The notes: a model not told the origin generated them from the sequence alone. DNA of 64,000 nucleotides from JAHEKD01 sp965204695 (GCA_965204695.1 OZ242007.1:620001-684000); one strand, 5' to 3'. Shown: positions 34,557 through 43,762, counted from the first letter of the stretch. Translations and numbers: made by a program.

Positions 34557-36319
34557 GCCGCTAATTGATTTTTCTTATCAACAATAAAATTACCAATGAT
34601 CAAATAATCCAGGCCACTTTGCATAAAGCATTTATACGCATCAGTTGGTGTACACACAATCGGCTCACCTCGTATATTAAACGAGGTATTAAGCAACACA
34701 CTACCACCCGTCAACTTTTTGAACTCAGACAGCAATTTATAAAATCTAGGATTCGTATCTCGATTTACCGTTTGGACTCTGGCAGAACCATCAACATGTG
34801 TTACTGCCGGAATGGTCAATTCGGTTTTTTTATCCCCATCTCGCGGACCTGAAGCACTTAACACCGGTGCTGTAAACAACATGTAGGGGCTCTCATGTTC
34901 AAGATTAAAATATTTCGATTTATCTTGTTCTAAAACGGCTGGTGCAAACGGCCGAAAATCTTCCCTAAATTTGATCTTTTGATTGATGATTGACTGCATA
35001 TCTGGGTTGGTTGGATCCGCTAAAATTGACCTTGCTCCTAATGCTCTGGGTCCAAACTCCATTCTTCCTTGAAACCATCCTACAACGAATTGATTAGCTA
35101 ATAGTTTTGCTGTTTCACTATACAAATTACCGCTTTCGATAGAATTGTATATCGCACCAACTGCTTTTAATTCGGTTTCAATTTGATCACTATTAAATTC
35201 TGGTCCAAGTAAACAACCTGACATCTGATCCTGACTACAACTGTGCTTGGACTTTTTAAGATAACCGTGCCAGAAAGATAATGCTGCCCCTAAGGCTCCA
35301 CCCGCGTCACCTGCTGCAGGTTGTACCCAAATCTTTTTAAATGCTGTTTTTTGTTTCAATTCGCTATTGGCAACACAATTCAGTGCAACACCACCCGCCA
35401 AACATAATTCCTTACTATCTATAACAGAACCAGCAAAGTTCGCGATAGCAATGATTTGCTGTTCGATAACCTTTTGAATGGATGCCGCTAAATCTTTGTG
35501 TTTTTGTGTGAGTTCAGTTTCTGGTTTTCTAGGTTCACCGGAAAACAAATCATGAAAATGCCTCGATGTCATCGTCAAGCCGCGATGATAGTTGAAATAC
35601 TTCATACTGAGTTTAAAACTCCCATCCTCTCTACTCGTAATTAGATTTTTAAGAATTAAATCTGTATAAACAGGATTTCCATGAGGTGCTAACCCCATTA
35701 GCTTATATTCGCCGGAATTTACCCTGAACCCACAATAATAGGTGAATGCTGAATACAATAATCCAAGTGAGTGTGGAAAATGAATCTCCTTTATTGGTTT
35801 GAGTTGATTACCCTCTCCATACCAAATAGAAGTTGTCGCCCATTCTCCAACACCATCCAGGCAAATTATCGCTGCATTATCAAAGGAGCTAGGATAGTAT
35901 GCCGAGGCGGCATGCGCTCGATGATGCTGATCAAAATATAATGTAGGCAACTGATTTTCATTACAGCCACTTAAACTGGCCAAAGTTTTTCGAATTGACC
36001 GTTTAATAAATAATTTATCTTGCAGCCATATTGGAATAGCGGTTCGAAAGGAATTAAAGCCTAAAGGTGCATTGAGCAAATAGTTTTCAAGTAAACGCTC
36101 AAATTTGATCAGTGGTTTTTCATAAAAAACAACGGCTTCAAGCTGGGTGAGTTTTATTTTTGCCTGGTTTAAACAAAAGTTGATTGATTTTATTGGAAAA
36201 TTTGGATCGTGCTTGATCCGAGAAAAGCGCTCCTCTTGCGCTGCGGCTATAGTTTTTCCATCGTGAATAATAACCGCAGCACTATCATGGTAAAAAGCTG
36301 ATATACCGAGTATGTACAC
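34553..36319 (-). CDS. NodU/SxtI-type O-carbamoyltransferase
   Basis: 588-residue enzyme of the NodU/CmcH/TobZ family, which transfers a carbamoyl group from carbamoyl phosphate to a hydroxyl by way of carbamoyl adenylate. The Kae1-like domain begins ILGISAFYHDSAAV and has EERFSRIKHD and HHRAHAASAYYPS; the C-terminal domain has GRMEFGPRALGARSIL, NTSFNIRGEPIV and TPTDA. It abuts dnaQ but its own partners are the three downstream genes. The acceptor cannot be read from sequence. Confidence 0.93.
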   Translation of the reverse strand: MYILGISAFYHDSAAVIIHDGKTIAAAQEERFSRIKHDPNFPIKSINFCLNQAKIKLTQLEAVVFYEKPLIKFERLLENYLLNAPLGFNSFRTAIPIWLQDKLFIKRSIRKTLASLSGCNENQLPTLYFDQHHRAHAASAYYPSSFDNAAIICLDGVGEWATTSIWYGEGNQLKPIKEIHFPHSLGLLYSAFTYYCGFRVNSGEYKLMGLAPHGNPVYTDLILKNLITSREDGSFKLSMKYFNYHRGLTMTSRHFHDLFSGEPRKPETELTQKHKDLAASIQKVIEQQIIAIANFAGSVIDSKELCLAGGVALNCVANSELKQKTAFKKIWVQPAAGDAGGALGAALSFWHGYLKKSKHSCSQDQMSGCLLGPEFNSDQIETELKAVGAIYNSIESGNLYSETAKLLANQFVVGWFQGRMEFGPRALGARSILADPTNPDMQSIINQKIKFREDFRPFAPAVLEQDKSKYFNLEHESPYMLFTAPVLSASGPRDGDKKTELTIPAVTHVDGSARVQTVNRDTNPRFYKLLSEFKKLTGGSVLLNTSFNIRGEPIVCTPTDAYKCFMQSGLDYLIIGNFIVDKKNQLAA

Positions 36320-37039
36320 TTAGTTTTCAGTTAGGTTTCGCCACAACGATCCGTTCTCGGATTTTTGATCTAACATATCTAGCCATTTTTCATGTTCGGC
36401 CAATTCTTTGTCCGTTGCTTCAACAATGCGTAACTGTAGAGATTCTTTTCGTTTGGATTTTTTTTGACTGGAGTAATTTTCCTTAAAATTAATCTCGCTA
36501 CTGTCGGCCAAAAATGTGGTCTGACCACCTGTCATGGCCAAATAAACATCGGCTAGTATTTCCGCATCAAGTAAAGCTCCATGCAGGGTACGCTGCGAAT
36601 TATCAATACTGTAGCGCCTACAAAGTGCATCCAGGTTATTTCTTTGGCCCGGATGAATTTCCCGCGCTACAGACAAGCTGTCTGTGATTGTGCAAATTTC
36701 TTCGACGTTGGTTTTGTTGTTTTCCAGAAGGCTAAATTCATAATTGATAAAACCAACATCAAATGGAGCGTTATGAATAATCAATTCGGCACCATCAATA
36801 AATTGGATAAAATCATCCGCTATATCTTTGAATAAAGGTTTGTCTTTTAAATCATCCAGTGTCATGCCATGCACACTGGCCGCCCCTTCGTCCACTTCTC
36901 GTTCCGGGTTGATATAAATATGAAAACTTTGATCGGTCTGCTTGCGATTAATCAGTTCAACAGCACCTATTTCTATGATTCGATGACCTTCCGTGGTTTC
37001 CAGACCTGTTGTTTCAGTATCAAGAACAATTTGTCTCAT
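36320..37039 (-). CDS. dnaQ: DNA polymerase III epsilon subunit (3'-5' proofreading exonuclease)
   Basis: 239 residues. DEDDh exonuclease motifs: LDTETTGLETTEGHRIIEIG (ExoI), HNAPFDVGFINYE (ExoII) and HGALLDAEILADVYL (ExoIII). It proofreads within the polymerase III core with alpha and theta. The start overlaps the rnhA stop (ATGA), and the neighbours rnhA and yafS are as in E. coli. Confidence 0.96.
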   Translation of the reverse strand: MRQIVLDTETTGLETTEGHRIIEIGAVELINRKQTDQSFHIYINPEREVDEGAASVHGMTLDDLKDKPLFKDIADDFIQFIDGAELIIHNAPFDVGFINYEFSLLENNKTNVEEICTITDSLSVAREIHPGQRNNLDALCRRYSIDNSQRTLHGALLDAEILADVYLAMTGGQTTFLADSSEINFKENYSSQKKSKRKESLQLRIVEATDKELAEHEKWLDMLDQKSENGSLWRNLTEN

Positions 37040-37488
37040 CTATTTTCCTTTTCTAGTAATTCATCTATAGCTTTGTTAGCCAGTTGATCAGCCTTTTCAT
37101 TACCCTCATGACCAGCATGACCTTTAACCCAGTGCCATTCAACATCATGTTGCTGATTTATCTCATCAAGTTGTTGCCACAATAGTGCATTCTTAACTGG
37201 TTTTTTTGCTGCTGTTTTCCAACCCTTCGATTTCCAATTACTCAGCCATTGAGTAATCCCGTTTTTAACATATACAGAATCAGTGTATAGCATGACCTTA
37301 AGATCAGATCGCTTTAGTGATTGCAGCGCTTTGATCGCGGCAGTCAGTTCCATTCGATTATTAGTGGTTTTAAGTTCCCCACCGTAAAGTTCTTTATAGT
37401 GATTACCGGATTCGAGCACTACACCCCAACCCCCAGGACCAGGATTACCACGGCAAGCACCATCAGTATAAATAATGATTTCAGCCAC
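37036..37488 (-). CDS. rnhA: Ribonuclease HI
   Basis: Cleaves RNA in RNA-DNA hybrids. The four catalytic acids lie in YTDGACRGNPGPGGWG, NRMELTAAIKAL, YTDSVYVKNGI and NEKADQLANKAI. I choose GTG at 37488 (then AEIIIYTDG) as start; the longer frame to 37545 adds 19 residues with no counterpart in the family. The start overlaps the upstream methyltransferase gene by 8 bases. Length is 150 residues. Confidence 0.96.
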   Translation of the reverse strand: MAEIIIYTDGACRGNPGPGGWGVVLESGNHYKELYGGELKTTNNRMELTAAIKALQSLKRSDLKVMLYTDSVYVKNGITQWLSNWKSKGWKTAAKKPVKNALLWQQLDEINQQHDVEWHWVKGHAGHEGNEKADQLANKAIDELLEKENR

Positions 37489-38251
37489 GATGACGGGCCG
37501 CAGGTTGAGGCAATTTAGGATTAAGCCGTTTTTTAATTGAATCAATCATTGAGATTTTTGCGGGTTTCCAGTCTTTTTTCTTAGCCAGGATTATATAAAC
37601 ACCGGCAAATACAGGCCACCAACGATCTCCTGCTTTATCCAGAAATCCCAAAGCCCGGCGAACTTGAGGATGACTGACCGGCGGCAAATAATCCATATAA
37701 CAGCTGGCAAAAACCTCAAAACCAATTAACTGCAGCCAGTCCTTAACATGACGGGCGCTGTAACTGGTAGGGGTTGCTTTGTTTCGTTTGATATTTTTGC
37801 TTAGAAATTTTGATAGTCCTAATAAACTTGCTGGATTAAAACCTGTCAATACCAAAGTACCATCCTCATCAATAACTTGACTGATCTCACGCAGAACCAA
37901 GGTGGGATTCGGACTAAGATCTAATGTATGCGGTAAAACCACTAAATCTGCGGCTTGTCTTCCTAACGGTAATTGATGCATGTCACTGTAGATAGAATAG
38001 TCTTTGCCACTATTATGATAAATATCAGAATCGATAAAGTCGTTATCCAGATGAATTCTAATATTTCCATTAACCTGGTTGAGATAACTCGCACCGATAG
38101 GAATACCAAGCTGCAAGCCAACCGCATAATATTTCTCTGGCAATAAGTCTTTAATTTTCTCAATCTCGCGATGGATGAAACTCTCTGCGAGTTGCCCCGT
38201 TAACCAGTGCCAGTCATTTTCAGGTTTATTTCGGGGAAATGTTTCCGACAT
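37481..38251 (-). CDS. Class I SAM-dependent methyltransferase (YafS-like)
   Basis: 256-residue Methyltransf_11-type protein. The glycine-rich SAM loop is weakly conserved (VGLQLGIPIG); DMHQLPLGRQAADLVVLPHTLDLS and EDGTLVLTGFNP fit motifs II-IV. It is encoded next to rnhA, the conserved position of yafS. The substrate is unknown. Confidence 0.82.
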   Translation of the reverse strand: MSETFPRNKPENDWHWLTGQLAESFIHREIEKIKDLLPEKYYAVGLQLGIPIGASYLNQVNGNIRIHLDNDFIDSDIYHNSGKDYSIYSDMHQLPLGRQAADLVVLPHTLDLSPNPTLVLREISQVIDEDGTLVLTGFNPASLLGLSKFLSKNIKRNKATPTSYSARHVKDWLQLIGFEVFASCYMDYLPPVSHPQVRRALGFLDKAGDRWWPVFAGVYIILAKKKDWKPAKISMIDSIKKRLNPKLPQPAARHRG

Positions 38252-38307
38252 TAATCGTTAAAGTTTGTATTGAACAGGCGTATTGTAACGTACACACGGA
38301 ATAGATA

Positions 38308-38460
38308 CCCCCGGGTAAACCCGGGATTGTTACTGGATCAGCCCTTTCGAGCTGATCCAGTGAACATCGTAGTTTATAGAAAAGCGATGTTCAATCTATA
38401 TACACTCATCCATCCACGGGCAAGCCCGTGGTTGTCTGTCGCTTACGCGAACGATAATAA
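38308..38460. repeat. Intergenic repeat of four consecutive hairpins
   Basis: Four perfect stems follow one another: CCCGGG/CCCGGG (38310-38325), CTGGATCAGC/GCTGATCCAG (38333-38360), GAACATCG/CGATGTTC (38362-38392) and CCACGGGC/GCCCGTGG (38414-38431), then a tail TGTCGCTTACGCGAACGATA. Degenerate or partial relatives are at 11757-12134 and 17419-17490. It lies between the divergent yafS-like gene and mltD. Confidence 0.85.
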
Positions 38461-38472
38461 CAAGTTGACCTG

Positions 38473-39663
38473 ATGGTAGCTAAACAATATTATCTGCCGA
38501 TGTTTGGTTGTGCCGCAAAATGTTTGTTTAAGTTCTCAGCGATAATTGTTCTGCTTTTTTTTGTTGCAGGCTGCGCCAGCCTGGAGCCACCCCAAAAGCA
38601 ACCCCTGGATACAAAAACGGCAGATATTCAGCGTCACGATGCATTCAAGCAGCGCGAACTCAAACAACGCGCCGAGAATGAACGGCTGGCCCAACAAGCC
38701 GAGACAGATGTCTGGCAAATTCTGAAAAATGGTTTCAGTTTGCCAATTCAAACCAGCCCTCATGCCCAAGAGTATGAACGTTGGTTAGCTAAACATCCCA
38801 AACACATTTCCAGACTAAACAAGCGCGTCAAATTAGCCTTACCCTACTTAGTTCAGGAAATTCAAAATCGTGATTTACCGATGGAACTTGCCTTGGTTCC
38901 AATGATAGAAAGCAGCCTGAATACGTTTGCCACCTCACCAGCAGGGGCAGCCGGAATCTGGCAGATTATGCCAAAGACCGGTAAATGGCTGGGACTTAGA
39001 ATCGGAGGTGGCATTGACGAACGGCGTAATATTCTTGAATCAACCCGTGTGTCGCTGGATTATTTGGAATATCTGACCGATTACTACGATGGCAACTGGG
39101 CATTAGGTATTACGGCCTATAACGCAGGCAACGGTAATGTTAACAGAGCATTACGAAAATCAGCTAAACCTAATAGTTATCAAAGTCCTTGGAAATTACC
39201 TTTAAAAAAGGAATCCAAAGAATATTTTTCTAAAATTATTGGCCTTCGAAATTACATCAAAAAAACGGGCACTGAATACCCGGCGTTTAGTTATTTGCCG
39301 ATGGAGAATTTCTTCACCGTCAGTCGAACCGCACCCAGTCGCTCCTTCACCAATATCGCTAAACAGTACAATACCGATGTCGAAATAATCGGTTATTTAA
39401 ATGCAGATTATTTGTCACAAAAAACTTTAAAAAATCGCACTACTATATTGATTCCAAAAGAATTTAATGATCCAATCGTCGCCGAAGATTTTGCAATAGC
39501 CGAAATCAAGCCATCACTTCGGAAGCATAAAATTCGGCCAGGAGAGAGCCTGAGTGTCATTGCCCGAAAATATAATACAACCGTAAGTAAACTAAGACGA
39601 TTAAATAATATCAAGGGCAGTTTGATTCGAGTCGGTAAAGTCTTATTAATTCCTATTTACTAG
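38473..39663 (+). CDS. mltD: Membrane-bound lytic murein transglycosylase D
   Basis: 396-residue outer-membrane lipoprotein that cleaves peptidoglycan to 1,6-anhydromuropeptides. Lipobox FVAGC gives lipidated Cys at about residue 33. The SLT domain has catalytic Glu in ALVPMIESSLN, then GAAGIWQIMP and ITAYNAGNGNVNRAL. A single C-terminal LysM repeat is visible (KIRPGESLSVIARKYNTTV to IRVGKVLLIP); E. coli MltD has two. It overlaps the convergent rimI by 4 bases. Confidence 0.94.
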   Translation: MVAKQYYLPMFGCAAKCLFKFSAIIVLLFFVAGCASLEPPQKQPLDTKTADIQRHDAFKQRELKQRAENERLAQQAETDVWQILKNGFSLPIQTSPHAQEYERWLAKHPKHISRLNKRVKLALPYLVQEIQNRDLPMELALVPMIESSLNTFATSPAGAAGIWQIMPKTGKWLGLRIGGGIDERRNILESTRVSLDYLEYLTDYYDGNWALGITAYNAGNGNVNRALRKSAKPNSYQSPWKLPLKKESKEYFSKIIGLRNYIKKTGTEYPAFSYLPMENFFTVSRTAPSRSFTNIAKQYNTDVEIIGYLNADYLSQKTLKNRTTILIPKEFNDPIVAEDFAIAEIKPSLRKHKIRPGESLSVIARKYNTTVSKLRRLNNIKGSLIRVGKVLLIPIY

Positions 39664-40118
39664 CTGAGCTCACGAGTTAAAAGCAAAGCTGCTTCATTAC
39701 CTTTCTCAGTTTGGTAATAATCTTTACGTTTGCCGACCTGTTTAAAATCATTTTTTAGGTAGAGACTAATTGCCTGGAAATTGGACTCACGAACCTCCAG
39801 CATAATTTTTTCAAGACCAAGATTCTGACAATGTCGAATTAAACCGGTTAGTAAAAAGCGACCAACTCCTTGGTGTTGAGATTTCTTACTAACTGCCAAA
39901 TTCTGTAACTCTGCCTCTGGCTCAATAATCTGAATCACTGCATAACCAACTAATTCTCGCTGCGAAATACAACCCAAAATTTGTAGTAATGGATTTTCAA
40001 AGCAAGCTTTTACTTTTGCTTTTGACCAGGGTGACAAATGAACTTGCTGTTCAATTGTTATAATTTGCTCAACTGCGCTGAAATCCAGCAGCTTAATCCT
40101 AAGATCGCCAATACTCAC
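39660..40118 (-). CDS. rimI: Ribosomal protein bS18 alanine N-acetyltransferase RimI
   Basis: 152-residue GNAT protein. The acetyl-CoA loop is QHQGVGRFLL; LEVRESNFQAISLYLKNDFKQVGKRKDYY is the RimI signature. It acetylates the N-terminal Ala of ribosomal protein S18. The start overlaps the stop of the uracil-DNA glycosylase gene by 4 bases. Confidence 0.93.
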   Translation of the reverse strand: MSIGDLRIKLLDFSAVEQIITIEQQVHLSPWSKAKVKACFENPLLQILGCISQRELVGYAVIQIIEPEAELQNLAVSKKSQHQGVGRFLLTGLIRHCQNLGLEKIMLEVRESNFQAISLYLKNDFKQVGKRKDYYQTEKGNEAALLLTRELS

Positions 40119-40780
40119 ACTAATAATGAACGAATGAACAATAAATCCTGCCAGCTTTTGGCCTTATCGATAGGGTTGCGTAACAAATAAGCTGGATGAT
40201 AGGTGACCACCAGGGGAATCTTGCCTTTTTCATATAAATGTTTTTGTCCTCGTAGCCGACTAATCGACGTGTTAGTGGCTAACAGGTTTTGAGCAGCAAT
40301 TCGTCCCATGGCAACTAACAATTGAGGTTGTATTAATTCAATCTGCTGGATTAAGTAAGGCTCACATTGGAGGATTTCAGCGGCTTCGGGATTTCGATTG
40401 TTTGGGGGTCTGCATTTAAGAATATTAGCGATATAGACATCCTCACGTTTCCAACCCAGTGCCATTAACATTAAATTCAATAACTGGCCTGCCCGCCCGA
40501 CAAACGGCTCGCCTTGTAAATCCTCATCACGCCCAGGTGCCTCACCCACAAACATTACTTTGGCATTCACATTTCCAACACCAAAAACTGTTTGGGTACG
40601 ACTTTGGTGTAAATGGCAATTCTTACAAGCTGTAACCTGCTGCTGCAGGGTGGATAATTCGGGGGTATGTTCTGGCTCGATACCGCTGCTTTGCGAACCA
40701 TCCTCTCGATCTACATTTCGCAATTTATAAACATCAATGCCCATTTGCCCAAGCAACGGTTGTTTTTGGTTCGAATCCAT
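40115..40780 (-). CDS. Family 4 uracil-DNA glycosylase (iron-sulfur)
   Basis: Removes uracil from DNA. The family 4 signature is present: CKNCHLHQSRTQTVFGVG (two Fe-S Cys), FVGEAPGRDED, ANILKCRPPNNRNP and CEPYL (the other two Cys), and VTYHPAYLLRNP. I place the start at the ATG at 40780 (MDSNQKQPLLGQM); the longer reading to 40858 begins with a Trp run antisense to a Cys-rich part of nothing known and overlaps the upstream gene. Its N-terminal 60 residues are the usual variable tail. Confidence 0.92.
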   Translation of the reverse strand: MDSNQKQPLLGQMGIDVYKLRNVDREDGSQSSGIEPEHTPELSTLQQQVTACKNCHLHQSRTQTVFGVGNVNAKVMFVGEAPGRDEDLQGEPFVGRAGQLLNLMLMALGWKREDVYIANILKCRPPNNRNPEAAEILQCEPYLIQQIELIQPQLLVAMGRIAAQNLLATNTSISRLRGQKHLYEKGKIPLVVTYHPAYLLRNPIDKAKSWQDLLFIRSLLV

Positions 40781-40797
40781 ATCAACTATCAAATATA

Positions 40798-41715
40798 TTA
40801 AACTGCGTCTCTTTTTAGTGGTTGGCACATACAGTGTACTCCACCACCACCAGCACAAATCATACTGACGTCTGGATCATAGACTTCAAAACCCAACGCT
40901 TTAATTCTATCTTTCAAAAAATAGCTATTTTCAGGTAACAATACTCGATCATTGCCTAAAGAAACAACATTGCAACCAAGTTTCATCGTATCCTGAAACG
41001 GCACCTCGATAATTTCAATATTTTTAGATTTGAGCCAGGACACAACTGTTGGATCGGTACATTCTATACAAACCGCGGCTAACTTCTCAGCCAACATAAC
41101 CACCATCAAATCGATATGGACGTAATAGGGGTCAATATCGATGGTCATCACTTCCCAGCCTTCTTTTTCAAACCAGGATTTGATTTGCATGGCACTTTGC
41201 TCCTGCGAGCGCCCTTCATCACCTTCCCAACCAATCAATAAAGTACCGGGCTCAATAATATCGAAATCTCCTCCCTCAAAATGACCCGCCGTAACATAAT
41301 CATAAATAGGAATACCGAGTTTTTGATAGGTTTCTATGGCTCGAAAATTTTCTCCTCTACGCCACCACTGCGCCATATTGGTGATAATAGCGCCATAAGG
41401 TGTCATGACCGAAGAATCTCTGGCGAAGATTTGGTACGGCAAATTTTCATCTGGCTGGTGATAATGCACCGTTACTCCCGCACTTTCATAGGCGTTCACC
41501 ATTTCTTTATGTTGAGCAATAGCAACTTGTGAGTCAAATACATTGCCACGTCTTAAGGTTTTCTTTGACAGGGAACTGGTTTTCAGCCACTGATAATTCT
41601 CAACCGGACCCAACAAGACATCTCTGAGTACACCATAATCACTATTACAACCCCAGTTTTCTAGCTCCGGTGTTGACCCCTGGGAATTTCTGCAACGTAA
41701 ATTAAAATCATTCAT
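40798..41715 (-). CDS. Arginine-deiminase-fold hydrolase/amidinotransferase family protein
   Basis: 305-residue guanidino-group-modifying enzyme. Visible active-site motifs are FARDSSVMTP (Asp), AGHFEGGDFDII (Glu/Asp-binding loop), YYVHIDLMVV (His) and the C-terminal GGGGVHCMCQPL with the nucleophilic Cys. The family includes arginine deiminase, dimethylargininase and amidinotransferases; motif spacing suits a deiminase or DDAH-like enzyme, but the substrate is not settled. I start at ATG 41715, with GGAG 7 bases upstream, rather than 41751. The start overlaps the ABC gene's stop by 8 bases. Confidence 0.82.
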   Translation of the reverse strand: MNDFNLRCRNSQGSTPELENWGCNSDYGVLRDVLLGPVENYQWLKTSSLSKKTLRRGNVFDSQVAIAQHKEMVNAYESAGVTVHYHQPDENLPYQIFARDSSVMTPYGAIITNMAQWWRRGENFRAIETYQKLGIPIYDYVTAGHFEGGDFDIIEPGTLLIGWEGDEGRSQEQSAMQIKSWFEKEGWEVMTIDIDPYYVHIDLMVVMLAEKLAAVCIECTDPTVVSWLKSKNIEIIEVPFQDTMKLGCNVVSLGNDRVLLPENSYFLKDRIKALGFEVYDPDVSMICAGGGGVHCMCQPLKRDAV

Positions 41716-43180
41716 TCGATTTCTCCAAAACCTTTTTATGCTGTATTTCACCCTGGCTCAATCTCAATTCCCGATTTGCCAAAGCCGTAATCGCATCATC
41801 ATGATGACCGACAAAGATCATTGTTTTACCTGCTCTAGCCAGTTTTTCAATGACTTGTAAAATAGTTGAACGCGAATACCGATCAAGATTAGCGGTAATT
41901 TCATCCAAAATCAAAATATCCGGATTCTGCGTCATCGCTCTGGCTATCAATACCCGCCGCATTTGACCGGATGAGATTTGATGCACTCCCGAATTCGCCA
42001 AATCCATCAAATAAAATTCATTTAAAAGAGATTTAACTTGCTGTGTTTGCCCAGAATCAATACTGTCATAAACACCTATACTTGAAAAAAAACCTGATGC
42101 GATAGCATCTTCAACTGCAATATTATAGTGATAAGCTTGTTGTAATTCGGGGGATACATAACCGATTAATTTTCGAATTTGCCAAACACTGGAACGTTCG
42201 TTAAAACCATGCCGCCAAATAACGCTATCAACCGAGGGCCGAACTTCAGCCAGTAATGTTTTCAATAATGTTGTTTTACCCGCAGCATTCTCTCCCCTTA
42301 ATAACCAACGTTCTCCTTGATGAACTGTCCAGTTTATGTTTTTCAGAATATGTTCGTTTTGCAAGTATACGTTCAAGTTTTTGAGTTCGATTAATTTTTT
42401 CCCCGTCTTTCCTTTAAAACCCGAACCATCAAATTTATCAACCCTACTGCTAGACTTTGGTTGCTGATACGCGTTTTTTTTAACACTGCTAATTTTTCCT
42501 GCTGCAAGAATTAATCGATGTGTAAACAATTTTTCCACAGCTTCGACGCCGTGCTCATGCCAGGATAATACGATCTGTCCACCTTTTTGTTTGTATTCGT
42601 CTAGTAACTCAACCATTAAATCAAAACGAGCAGGATCCACGCCGTTGAATATTTCATCCAGAACCAATAGCTTTGGCTCATGAATCAAGGCCCGCGCAAA
42701 TAAAACTGCAGATTTTTGGCCATGGGAAATCGATAAAAAGGATCGTTCTAGCAATTCAAACAGACCTAATCGGTTGCAAAGATTTTCAAGTTTTTGTAAC
42801 TGACAATTGCTCAGGCGAGCATAAACCATGATATTTTGCTCAAAACCACTGGCAATCACTTCATGGCAGTTAATATTTCGTGCACCACGTACATATTCAT
42901 CTTGCATACCATAACTGGCGTACCCGATTTGGTTTTTGACCCCAGCTAATAAATGCGTTGCCTGGGAGCTTAAGCCATAAAGTCTTGATGGAGGTTGCTT
43001 AGCTACTGGCCAGAGCAAACCGGCAATGGTTTTTAACAAAGTTGTTTTACCCGCACCATTTTCACCGTCAACTCGCCAATGTTGATCAGGTTCAATCAAC
43101 CAATTAATGCCATGCAACACTTTGTGACCTGACAAAGCTATATCAGCATTGTTTAATTGAACCAAGAATTTTCCAGTCAC
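41708..43180 (-). CDS. Tandem ABC ATPase (ModF-like)
   Basis: 490-residue protein with two nucleotide-binding domains and no membrane segment. Walker A motifs are GENGAGKTTLLKT and GENAAGKTTLLKT; signature and Walker B regions are SISHGQKSAVLFARA...LLVLDEIFNGVD and ISSGQMRRVLIARA...ILILDEITANLD. This layout matches ModF/PhrA-like proteins, whose transport partners are unclear. No permease is adjacent. It overlaps the arginine-deiminase-fold gene and may be cotranscribed. Confidence 0.85.
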   Translation of the reverse strand: MTGKFLVQLNNADIALSGHKVLHGINWLIEPDQHWRVDGENGAGKTTLLKTIAGLLWPVAKQPPSRLYGLSSQATHLLAGVKNQIGYASYGMQDEYVRGARNINCHEVIASGFEQNIMVYARLSNCQLQKLENLCNRLGLFELLERSFLSISHGQKSAVLFARALIHEPKLLVLDEIFNGVDPARFDLMVELLDEYKQKGGQIVLSWHEHGVEAVEKLFTHRLILAAGKISSVKKNAYQQPKSSSRVDKFDGSGFKGKTGKKLIELKNLNVYLQNEHILKNINWTVHQGERWLLRGENAAGKTTLLKTLLAEVRPSVDSVIWRHGFNERSSVWQIRKLIGYVSPELQQAYHYNIAVEDAIASGFFSSIGVYDSIDSGQTQQVKSLLNEFYLMDLANSGVHQISSGQMRRVLIARAMTQNPDILILDEITANLDRYSRSTILQVIEKLARAGKTMIFVGHHDDAITALANRELRLSQGEIQHKKVLEKSNE

Positions 43181-43357
43181 AATATTAATCTACTATTTTG
43201 ATTGATTAGTTAAATAGAACTGGATTGTAGCTGGTTAAAAGCTGTCTAACCCTAAATCATCAAACAATTTAGCAAGCAACATCATGATTCATGTTGTTCA
43301 GGCTATTTTCAGCTAATTAAGTGACAATGAAGCAGTTCAATATTTAAGGGAACCAAA

Positions 43358-43756
43358 ATGGCCAATATTAATCGTAGAAAAGTGTTAAAAGGAATTTCGG
43401 CTAGTGCTGCAGCAGCAATAGCGCCTTTTAGTTTACAAGCAGCAAAACTAAATAAAGATGCCCACCAGCATATCGCAGTTTATATCAATGCTAACCACGG
43501 ACACTTTAAAAATTCAACTTCAAATGAAATTATTAACACCAGCAATAAACCTATTGTTTTAAACACTCAAGAGCCCATCGCTTACAAACAAGCTAATGGA
43601 AAGAGTGTCACTTTGTATGTGAATTCATCCGATGAACAATACACATTACAACCTGGTGAAAGGCTGCCTTATTACGCTAAAGCAACATTAATAGATTCAC
43701 CTCAAAATTTAAATGCAATAAGCAAAGTAGCTAGTGACTCCATAGCAATAGCGTGA
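43358..43756 (+). CDS. Hypothetical exported protein with a Tat-like signal
   Basis: 132 residues. The N-terminus NRRKVLKGISASAAAAIAP has twin arginines and a hydrophobic alanine-rich stretch, typical of a Tat signal, with possible cleavage after LQAA (about residue 29). The mature part contains a His-rich patch (DAHQHIAVYINANHGHFKN). No family recognised. It has its own Shine-Dalgarno (AAGGGAACC) and is divergent from the ABC gene. Confidence 0.6.
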   Translation: MANINRRKVLKGISASAAAAIAPFSLQAAKLNKDAHQHIAVYINANHGHFKNSTSNEIINTSNKPIVLNTQEPIAYKQANGKSVTLYVNSSDEQYTLQPGERLPYYAKATLIDSPQNLNAISKVASDSIAIA

Positions 43757-43762
43757 AGAAAC

